From NCBI GenBank assembly GCA_963402885.1, contig OY727097.1:26033401-26097400 (forward strand): 64,000 nt of DNA, written 5' to 3'. This document shows, one piece after another, positions 10,581-19,032 of this stretch. A model generated the notes under the pieces. It had not been told where the DNA came from, searched no databases, and worked only from the letters and a program-made list of their open reading frames with translations. The first letter of the stretch is position 1; each line of letters starts with the position of its first letter. Source of the DNA: Antedon bifida (taxonomy: Eukaryota > Echinodermata > Crinoidea > Comatulida > Antedonidae). The position numbers were made by a program, and so were the translations under genes.

Positions 10581-10884
10581 AAAGTATAAGACCTAAAAGT
10601 TTCAGGTCAATTCAAGATTAGATTATTTCGATCTGTATGTTATTCAAAACTCTAGAATGCTATTAGGCCTTCGAAAGAGACGAATAACAGCATAGACTGG
10701 ATCCAATTATCAGGTAATGGTTAAAGAATAGGCCATTATTATTTACTAATAATAATATCTTACAATTTTAGGAATAAATTACTTGGATTGGTTAAGAATT
10801 GCTAGATTTCTAGATTGTTTTCCGGACAGAAGTCCTGTAATTTTGAAATCGGATTGTTGGTTCTGTAGGACGGTAAAGAAAAGT

Positions 10885-11090
10885 TTACATACATTTTAAA
10901 TTAAAATCAAGATTGTGAGGCATTTGATGAATAGGCAAACTGCCTTAAAATACCGTGACATGTTTCGAGAAACTATTCTCATCATCAGAACTGAAATCAA
11001 CGCCTAGAGTACTTATATACCAATAATTTAATTTAAATGAGGCAGTAATTAGCATGATTAACAACGAGGTAAGCGGACAACAAACATTGT
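10885..11090 (-). mobile_element. Block-specific insert with a hammerhead-like core
   Basis: About 200 bases are present here and absent from the matching place in the next block (near 14970). On the minus strand it reads CTGATGA (10982-10988), then a 5-bp hairpin GAGAA/TTCTC, then GAAA (10963-10966), which is the order of a hammerhead ribozyme core. One extra base separates CTGATGA from the hairpin and I could not build convincing stems I and III. It may be a fragment of a Penelope-like or similar retroelement, or a chance match. Confidence 0.25.
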
Positions 11091-11339
11091 TTTTTTTTGT
11101 GACGACATAATTAGCAATTTTCCTAACGGCACCCCGTAAATAAATCGTTCGTCAGTAATACTACGCTAAATTTCAACTTTATTATTTCACCGTTGTCGGA
11201 AAATAACTAACTTTATTTCCAATGGTTAGGTCTACACAAAAAACTTATTTGCAAATCAGATCAGATAGAGTTTTAAGTAATCCATTGTGCACCCATATAG
11301 CATGGAGGCATAACATTTTATATTCTACTTCCATGCATA

Positions 11340-12271
11340 TACTGTATTATGATAAAATGTCCTTTACACGAGGTGTTATTGGAACTTTAGTTTAACGAAA
11401 TTCCAATCAATAGAGTAGACGAGTGGTTTTCTTAAAGAAGGGTTTGTACAATAAAACCCATCCATTTTACATCGAATCGATTGTGAAATAAATGGAGTTG
11501 CATACAATCACACGAACCACGCATTAACGTCTCATCTCCATCAACAAGGTAGACATGAGGTACTTGCTTGGCTAAGATTAAGATAGATTGGAAGACTAGA
11601 GTAAGGTTTTCACGCAAACAAATGGTAAGTATAATTACGATTTTTTTTACAATATGGATCGGTAGACACCATCGGTGTATATTTAGCGTTGGGTCAAAGT
11701 GTTGTTTCAACCGTACTTTGAGGGTGTTACAGAACCAAAATGCACACATTGTCTAACAGTAGATATAATCTGAAACTCCAGTTTATATTATGTTTTAACG
11801 AACGTGACACATAGTTCCCAGGACAAGGACGTAAACGCAACACAAGTGAGTTTACCAATAAACATGCTTTATAGTTGTTGTTGTTCTTCTTCTTGTTATC
11901 TTTTTTTTTGGTGATTCTGCATGTGACAAGAAACCTTGTTTTTTTCTTTAAAACTTCTTAATTATACCAAATGTATTGTTATTTTGCTAATATTGAAATT
12001 TTAATTGATCACGCGAACTGTTGCTTGTGATTGGTCAACTCACTTGGGTTGTGCTACGTCGTCACGTTGCCTCTAAGTGGGAACAAAGCTTGGCATTGTA
12101 ATGTCTGTAAATACATGCATCCGTTTACTAACACTGTGAAGTTATACTTGCTGAAGACGATAGGTCCTATATAAAACGTCAACACATTTACTTTTTTCCA
12201 GAACCCAGAAAAACACAGTATAAAGGGCAATATTTGGGACGTTGACAATTGTTCTGTGTGGGCTGTACATT
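11340..12271 (+). promoter_or_regulatory. Promoter, 5' non-coding exon and intron of block D
   Basis: Homologous to 15590-16403 and more distantly to blocks A-C. The conserved ATCGAATCGATTGTGAAAT element lies at about 11470-11490. A donor GTAAGT lies at 11625 and an acceptor TTTTTTCCAG at 12201. A MITE occupies the intron. The receptor it served is truncated. Confidence 0.5.
11812..12092. repeat. MITE family 2 copy in the 5' intron of block D
   Basis: The two ends read GTTCCCAGGACAAGGACG and, inverted, the region ending CTAAGTGGGAAC. The same ends and the phrase TTGTGATTGGTCAACTCACTT occur at 15054-15438 and 56328-56590. About 150 bases of unrelated T-rich sequence separate the halves. Confidence 0.55.
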
Positions 12272-12590
12272 ATGGCATACGAATACGAGTCTGCCTACAA
12301 TAATACGAATGTTACGGATCCACCAGAATGGGAAGACTATTATTACGACATTCCTGTAATTATTTACACAACTATTGGCGTCTTTGCAACAATTGAAAAT
12401 GCTTTTGTTCTACTTATTGTCCTAAAATCGAAGAAATTCCGCAAGAATAGGAACATTTTCTTATTTAGTTTATCTTTAGCCGATTTTATAGTTGGCGTGC
12501 AATCAGTTTTGATATATGCTGATATATTATACGAATCATATGTGTTCGGTTCAATTTTAGACGCCATGTTTCTTGTAACAATGTTTAACA
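12272..12590 (+). pseudogene. Truncated class A GPCR (block D)
   Basis: The first about 106 codons (N-terminus to mid TM3) are intact and nearly the same as the receptor at 16404. At about 12590, inside TM3, the sequence jumps into the tRNA-proximal 3' flank (compare 9135). The rest of the receptor and its 3' flank are deleted. The open frame runs on for about 30 unrelated codons through the flank and into the tRNA. ERY, CWLP and NPxxY are all lost. Confidence 0.92.
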
Positions 12591-12638
12591 TATTTTTATC
12601 ATTATTTTTATTGTTTCAAAAAGATATTAAAATTAAGG

Positions 12639-12746
12639 TTCCCCAGAAAAGGATCGAACTCTCGACCTCCGCATTACCAAACCAGTAAGGACGAAGCCAG
12701 GTACTGTTTATAAGTACGGCGCGCTAACCGACTGAGCCACTGGGGA
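12639..12746 (-). tRNA. tRNA-Ile(UAU)-like gene with intron (block D)
   Basis: Same body as the block C copy, including the two G-U pairs in the T stem. Anticodon TAT, the intron and a T-run after the 3' end are kept although the neighbouring receptor has been deleted. Confidence 0.62.
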
Positions 12747-13099
12747 ACACAAGTACGTAATTTCCTACAGCATAGTCAATGAAATTGTTGTTCTTTAAAA
12801 GTCTAGAAACAACTTTTTATGTTAAAGAAGGAGGAAGGTTACACTTTCCGGAGGTTACACTTTTGTTTTTAATATTTTTACTATAATATTTTCAAGGTTT
12901 AGAAACATTTTTTCATATTATTTTATAAGTCAATATATTCGGTGCTTTTTGCACCATAGCAAATTATACGTTCTTCGGTATCTCTACTACGCTCTTTTTT
13001 CTTGGCACATGGATATCGCTGCGCTCGATCAAATTGAATTCATTCTTTGTGTACATTGTATACACACAAGGAGAGACAGACACGTATTATTAAGTATAA

Positions 13100-13575
13100 T
13101 ATACTCGTACTTATATCAATGAATGGCGTTAATCAGTTAAGTATCTAGTTTGACAGTTGCATAATCTGGTGTTTAAAACTAAGATTGAGATTTACATGTA
13201 AACAACCGTGAACCCGGACGTGTCCTGTAAGCTATTGTATAATTTTTGTTTACGTCAACAAGGTGCTATTCGGATTTTAGTTTAGTTAAATCATACATCA
13301 ACAATGGAGACAAAATGCAAGTGCTTTTCTGAAAGACTAGACGAAAACACTTACCCACTCAATCTATTGTGAAATAGGTACAAACAGTTGCATATTTTAG
13401 GTAAATGTATGATTTTCGGCATCTTTAGAAAACCTAGTACGTAATAAAATGAATGAGAACCCACATGAATCAACATCTCAGCTCGGTAAACAAAGTGCCT
13501 ACAGTATAATGTTATTACTAAGATTAAGTCAGTCAGGTTGCATCAGTACAGAAACCAATGGTAAGTTAGTATGTA
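13100..13575 (+). promoter_or_regulatory. Orphan receptor promoter block with no receptor
   Basis: Closely matches 6520-6960, the region upstream of the block C receptor. It includes the ATTGTGAAATAGG element and a donor-like CCAATG|GTAAGT at about 13560. No receptor coding sequence follows before the next tRNA remnant at 14112. It marks a lost block. Confidence 0.6.
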
Positions 13576-14111
13576 TGGTTTCAAAATGATCCATTCTCAA
13601 ATATGGTATGCCTAGTGTAACAAGGGACTAATGCTCAGTTACCAAGTAAGTTAGTATGTATCAAAATGGTCCTTTCTCAAGTGTGATATGGCTAGTGTAA
13701 CAAGGTCTTAGTGCGTAAGTCCTATTCCAATCGTTGAAGTTGTTAACGAATACAATCAGGCTTCATAAATCCAATAATCCAATAATCAGTGCAGTTTAAT
13801 GTGCTTTGAACTTACCAGGTACCCATTTGTTCACCTGGGTGGAGAGGCAAATGTAAAGCGTCTTGCCTAAAGGACACCAGCAATGTGACCTCCAGTTTTC
13901 TTTGTATTATGTGTTACCATGGTAAGCAGCTATATATTAAAAAGTTTATGTTATCATTGTATTCACTTATATTAATTCTGGACCATATCTTCCTAATAAC
14001 TGTCATCCATTAGTCCTGCTCTAGTTTTCATATCAACAATACCCAACACAAAGCAGAAGACATAGTAGAGATCCGAGATATATCGTAATTAAAACTTATA
14101 CAACCGTCTGT
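13576..14111. repeat. Non-coding stretch with an interspersed repeat
   Basis: 13575-13720 holds two similar segments (AGTTAGTATGTAT and CAAAATG.TCC). 13790-13900 (ACCAGGTACCCATTTGTTCAC, CACCTGGGTGGAGAGGCAAA) has the look of an interspersed repeat, but I have no second copy in the window. No gene seen. Confidence 0.35.
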
Positions 14112-14165
14112 GAAGCCAGGTACTGTTTATACGCACGGCGCGCTAACCGACTGAGCCACTGGGGA
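14112..14165 (-). pseudogene. tRNA-Ile-like 5'-half fragment
   Basis: Only the 5' acceptor strand, D arm, anticodon region and part of the intron are present. The 3' half is replaced by unrelated sequence. U33 before the anticodon is also changed. Confidence 0.75.
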
Positions 14166-14231
14166 ATACAATGAATATAAAAAAACTACTATTTTATCTA
14201 TATTCTGGAGTTAAAGAGAACAAAATTAAGG

Positions 14232-14339
14232 TTCCTCAGGAAAGGATCGAACTCTCGACTTCCGCATTACCAAACCAGTGAGGACGAAACCAGGTACTGG
14301 TTATAGGCACGGCGAGCTAACCGACTAGGCCACTGGGGA
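14232..14339 (-). pseudogene. Degenerate full-length tRNA-Ile-like copy
   Basis: Full length, but the acceptor has a C-A mismatch (TCCCCAG against CTGAGGA), the D stem is broken further and U33 is C. Probably inactive. Confidence 0.65.
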
Positions 14340-15053
14340 ACACATTGTATGAAATTGATGAAAACAATACTTAAATTTGTATTCATTTCTGAAATCAGAG
14401 AAAAAGCAAAATATAGACTTGAAAACAAAGTGTCTGATTTAATAGGCATATTAAAAGTAATCCTTTTAATATTTTACTTATATATTTTCAAGGTTTATAG
14501 CATTTAGTAGGATTACATATTATAATACTGCAGGTACTACAATTTATAATATACTTTGAATCTTGCAGTATAGTATACTAATTAAAAACGCTTTTCTTTA
14601 TTAACCGGATACAGGATATTAAGCTGAATTAATTAAGGATAGGCTTTCGTAGCAAAGTATAAGACCTAAAAGTTACAGGTCTTTACACAATTCAAGATTT
14701 GGCCTAGATATTTCGGTCTGTGTATTTCAAAACTCTAGAATGCTAGTAGGCCTTCGAAACAGACGAGTAACAGAATAGATTGGATCCAATTATCAGGTAA
14801 TGGTTAAAGAATAGGCCATTAATTATTTACTAATAATAATAATATCTTACAATTTTAGAAATAAATTACTTGGATTGGAAAAGAATTTCTACAATGCTAG
14901 ATTGTTTTCCAGAAGTTCTGTAATTTTGAAATCGGATTGCCTCTGTAGGACGGTAAAGAAATGTTTACATACGGGGCGCCGTTGATGGGACATTGCTTTT
15001 TGTGATGACATAATTAGCAATGCTCCTAACGGCGCGCCGTAAATAAATAGTTA
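14340..15053. other. Inter-block DNA
   Basis: Homologous to 9286-9571 joined to 10581-11150, which shows the state without the insert at 9572. AT-rich, no gene seen. Confidence 0.6.
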
Positions 15054-15438
15054 AGCTTGGTTCCCACTAAAGCTTGGTTCCCACTAGAACGTAACGCAAG
15101 GACGTAAACGCAACGCAAGCGTTTTAACCAATGACAAGCGAAGTTATAGACAGTTAGCAATCACAAGCGAATAAGCCATCACTTGTGATTGGTCAATTCA
15201 CTTGCGTTGCGTTACGTCCTTACGTTGCGTCGCTAGTGGGAACCACGCTTTAGCTAGCGACGCAACTTAACGCAATCTACGCAACATAAGCAAATGCCCT
15301 TCTAATAATTGTGCTTGCCTGCGTGAAATCAAACCTGCGATTTTTGCAGCACAGTTGCGTCGTCGGTTCCAACTTGTGATTACGCAATACATCACTTTGC
15401 GTCAATACGTCGCTGCGTTCTAGTGGGAACCACGCTTT
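15054..15438. repeat. Two adjacent MITE family 2 elements
   Basis: The first runs from GCTTGGTTCCCACTAG (about 15072) to the inverted CTAGTGGGAACCACGCTT (about 15251). The second continues to another CTAGTGGGAACCACGCTT at 15437. Inside are ACGTAACGCAAGGACGTAAA and its inverted counterpart. The pair is absent from the matching place in block D, so it inserted after the blocks split. Confidence 0.75.
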
Positions 15439-15589
15439 TGTCTGTCAGTAATACTTCAACTTTATTACTTCACCGTTGTTGGAAAATAACTAACTTTATT
15501 TCCAATGGTTAGGTTTACACAAAAAACTTATTTGCGAATCAGATAAATTTTAAGTAATCCATTGTGCACCAATATACTGTATTATAATA

Positions 15590-16403
15590 AAATGGCCTTG
15601 TTTACACGAGGTGTTATTGGAACTTTAGTTTAACGAAATTCCAATCAATCGAGTAGACGTGTGATTTTTTAAAGAAAGAATTGTACAATAAAATCCGTCC
15701 ATTTTACATCGAATCGATTGTGAAATAAATGGAGTTGCATATTAAAAACACATTTACTTAGTGAAATATTAAATCAATCACACGAACCACGCATTAACGT
15801 CTCATCTCCATCAACCAGGTAGACCAGGTACTTGCTTGACTAAGATTAAGATTGATTGGAAGACTAGAGTAAGGTTTTTCACTGACGCAAACGAGTGGTA
15901 GATGCTTCAATCTGAAACTCCAGTTTCTAGATGTTTTAACGAACGTTTAGTTCCCAGGACAAGGACGAAAACGCAACACAAGTGAGTTGACCAATAAACA
16001 TGCTTTATAGTTGTTGTTGTTCTTCTTCTTGTTATCTCTTTTTTTTTGGTGATTCTGCGATATCCAATAATAATGGTCTTTAAAATTTAATTATATCATA
16101 TGTATTGTTATTTTGCCAATATTGAAATTAATAAATATTGAATATTGAAATGACAATTAATTGATCACGCGAACTGTCACTTGGGTTGTCCATAATAGAG
16201 GCTTTTTATAATTGACTGTCCAAAAGAGGGGATTTTTGTCCACAATAGGGCCTTTTATTGGAGTAGTGCGCCATCCTTTGTGTTTTCCATAATAGGTCCT
16301 ATATAAAACGTCTAACGCATTTACTTTTTTCCAGAACGCAGAAAACACAGTATAAAGGGCAATATTTGGGACGTTGACAATTGTTCTTAGTGGGCTTAAC
16401 ATT
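15590..16403 (+). promoter_or_regulatory. Promoter, 5' non-coding exon and intron of block E
   Basis: Matches block D. The ATCGAATCGATTGTGAAAT element is at about 15710-15727. The donor has decayed to GTAGAT at 15898, and the acceptor TTTTTTCCAG ends at 16334. Half of a family 2 MITE lies at about 15950-16190. The region just before the acceptor (GGTCCTATATAAAACGTC) contains a TATA-like box and may be an alternative promoter. Confidence 0.45.
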
Positions 16404-17306
16404 ATGGCATATGAATACGAATCGGCCTATAATAATACGAATGTTACGGATCAACCAGAATGGGAAGAATATTATTACGACATTCCTGGAATTATTTACA
16501 CAACTATTGGCGTCTTTGCAACAATTGAAAATGCTTTTGTTCTACTTATTGTCCTAAAATCGAAGAAATTCCGCAAGAATAGAAACATTTTCTTATTTAG
16601 TTTAGCTTTAGCTGATTTTATAGTTGGCGTGCAATCAGTTTTGATATATGCTGATATATTATACGAATCATACGTGTTTGGTTCAATTTTGGACGCAATG
16701 TTTCTTGTAACAATGTTTAACATAAGTGCTGTCTGCATCGAACGTTACATTGTAATTGTTGTCGCACCTTTTACCCACAAACAAATTATAACATCAAAAA
16801 GATGCATTTTTGCCTGCTTCCTTTTCTGGATAATCCCTATAACTGGTATCTTAGTTGTTTATTATTATATGTACAATAAATGGATTAAATTTGCTTTTGC
16901 TTGCTTGTCGGTAATTTTAATCGTTGCTAACTGCTTTCTGTATTACAAAATCTCGTTGGAACTCGCAGAAAACGATCGTAAAGTTACTGAAGATTTTAGA
17001 CACAACGTGGTTGGACGGTCGCGGGCATTGATTCGATCTTTCACCATTTTACTTGTAATTTCCAGTGTCTGCTGGCTTCCGCTTTGTTGTTTTTGGGCAT
17101 TAGCATTGGTTTATGAAACTGTGGACGGTAATTTGACAGTAGAAGATTCGCTGTTTTGCCTTGCTGTGAGTAATTCTGTTATTAACCCAATAGTTTACTG
17201 GTTTCGTATGCCAGGAATGAAAGAAGAGCTCCAGAAATTAATATGCTGTTGTAGAAAAAATACTAACAAAGAAAAAGTAATTGCAACCGTGTCTACATCA
17301 AACTGA
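16404..17306 (+). CDS. Rhodopsin-like class A GPCR, block E
   Basis: An intact 300-residue receptor in one exon. Motifs are ENAFV in TM1, LADFIVG in TM2, ERY in TM3, CWLP in TM6, NPIVYW in TM7 and a Cys-Cys-Cys patch after TM7. The N-terminus is acidic and tyrosine-rich with an Asn-X-Thr site, possibly tyrosine-sulphated. It differs from blocks B and C along its whole length and has a shorter C-tail. There is no Cys at the TM3 start and the second extracellular loop is short. The start is the ATG shared with the truncated block D copy; the in-frame TTG 30 bases upstream is not a plausible start. Confidence 0.93.
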   Translation: MAYEYESAYNNTNVTDQPEWEEYYYDIPGIIYTTIGVFATIENAFVLLIVLKSKKFRKNRNIFLFSLALADFIVGVQSVLIYADILYESYVFGSILDAMFLVTMFNISAVCIERYIVIVVAPFTHKQIITSKRCIFACFLFWIIPITGILVVYYYMYNKWIKFAFACLSVILIVANCFLYYKISLELAENDRKVTEDFRHNVVGRSRALIRSFTILLVISSVCWLPLCCFWALALVYETVDGNLTVEDSLFCLAVSNSVINPIVYWFRMPGMKEELQKLICCCRKNTNKEKVIATVSTSN

Positions 17307-18333
17307 AACATTTAAAGACAAACTTGGGATGCTGCTACTCTTCATAAATGTCGATTTCTTATATGACATCTTTTTGAATTGTAAACATTAATCTTATTAG
17401 TCAATTCATATGTATATTTTTTTAAACTTTTGATTGTTTTAAATATGGAACTTCTATAAGGTTTATATTTATCTGAATATAATTCTACTATACATGTGAC
17501 AACTGTTTATGTAGTAATTGCTATTGTTCATAAATTATTATTTTGTTGTATTTTATAGGCAATACTTTATTATCAATTCAAATAGAGATGTACATGTATT
17601 AAATGTGAACAATGATTATCCTTTATCTATCCTTTATCTGTTATTTGTCCTTGTTTACTCGGACTTAGCGAAGTTCCTATTCAACAATAGGGTAGAATAA
17701 ATGATTTCCTGAAAGGATTTAGAAAACAATAAAAACGTGACTCAAATCGATTGTGAATTAAAGATTTTACGTAAATGTATTTATTATCAGTATCTTTTCA
17801 AAACTGTGATTTACGTAATATCAATATCAATCAACAACTCACATCAGCAAACAAAGTAAGGTAGTCTAGGCCTACATGTTATGATTGCTAAAATCAAGAC
17901 AGGCTGAAATGGTACGATTACCGGTACGGACAGAAGCCATGAAATTGTCCTGATTGTAGTAGGTCGACTGCCAGAGATGGGTAGGCTTACACCTTGAATA
18001 AGATGTTTCGACTTCTAAACAGTTTTAAAAAGTCTTTCTTTTAATATGAATGTTTAACGAATATATATTTGATAATATAGTAGGCCTATTGTCTGGATAT
18101 TCATGGATATATTTTGATTTCTGAACTAAATATTAAGACGATAGGGCCTAGTGCTCATTCAACCTTCTATAGTACGGGCACCCCATTCTATTTATACTCA
18201 CAATAATACCTTACGGCACAGAAAGACGTAGACCTACATAAGAAATATTTGCTATTTATAAACTTTCTTTCAGAGCCTAGAATAAACGGGTGCCATTTGG
18301 GACTTTTTTTAAATTGTGTTGTTTGTACCATAG
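17307..18333 (+). other. Block E 3' flank and a second orphan promoter block
   Basis: 17640-17960 again resembles the receptor upstream region (TCAAATCGATTGTGAATT at about 17741 and the following AAATCAAGAC.GGCT phrase before GGTACGGACAGAAGCC), now without a complete receptor. The rest is AT-rich. No gene seen apart from the fragment that follows. Confidence 0.5.
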
Positions 18334-18510
18334 CTGTAGAGGACTCCTTATATTGCTTAGCTTTGAGTATTTCAGTTATTAACTCAATTGTTTACTAGTA
18401 CCGTTTACCAGGAATGAAAGAAGAACTCAATGATTTGTATGTTGCTGTAGAAGAGAAAAGAAAAAGAAGTAAAGTCAGACGGCCCCAAAATGTCGCAACC
18501 TAGGCCTACA
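18334..18510 (+). pseudogene. TM7 fragment of a class A GPCR (block F)
   Basis: About 55 codons match the TM7 and tail of the array receptors. The Trp after NPxxY is a stop (TAG), the NPxxY proline is Ser, and a one-base deletion shifts the frame in the Cys-rich tail. It is preceded, far upstream, by an orphan promoter block, so it is the last trace of a receptor at the right end of the array. Confidence 0.85.
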
Positions 18511-19032
18511 TCACTCTGTAGGCCTAACCTTCCTTTTTCAGAGGGCCAAACTTGGAATCTTGACGCCTTCGTTGCTGATTGGTGAATCGTTATATCGTAA
18601 TTCTTACGTACAACTGAATTTAATTTGAATATATAGACCATCATGATTCGACAATTTCTACGTATTTGCGTCGTTTTAAAATGTTATAAATTTAAGATTA
18701 TTCTCAAATATAAAATATTGGATTAAATTTGAAATAAACCTTCTCGCTGTAACAAAATATGTTTTGTTGTTTTTTTTTGTTTTATTAGGTTAACTCTATT
18801 GACACTAACTTTTAGTTAAACTGTCATTTTGTGACAAACCACGTTCCTAATAAGACGACAGTACCCGCATTTTAAATCAAATTGGGGCCTAGTCGTGAAA
18901 TTGAATAGCCTTTTGAACGCGGTTAGATATTTCTTCAAAATATCAATTTCACTTGATGTAAATCTAACGTAGATCGTAAAATGTAATCATACATAAATCT
19001 CGAAACATCATCTCCGGTATTGTGTCAAAATT

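Noticed and set aside
12364..12591. Long antisense open frames opposite the receptors (also at 7611, 16496, 27944, 28379, 33485)
   Set aside because: They are shadows of conserved receptor codons, with no start context, domain or splice support.
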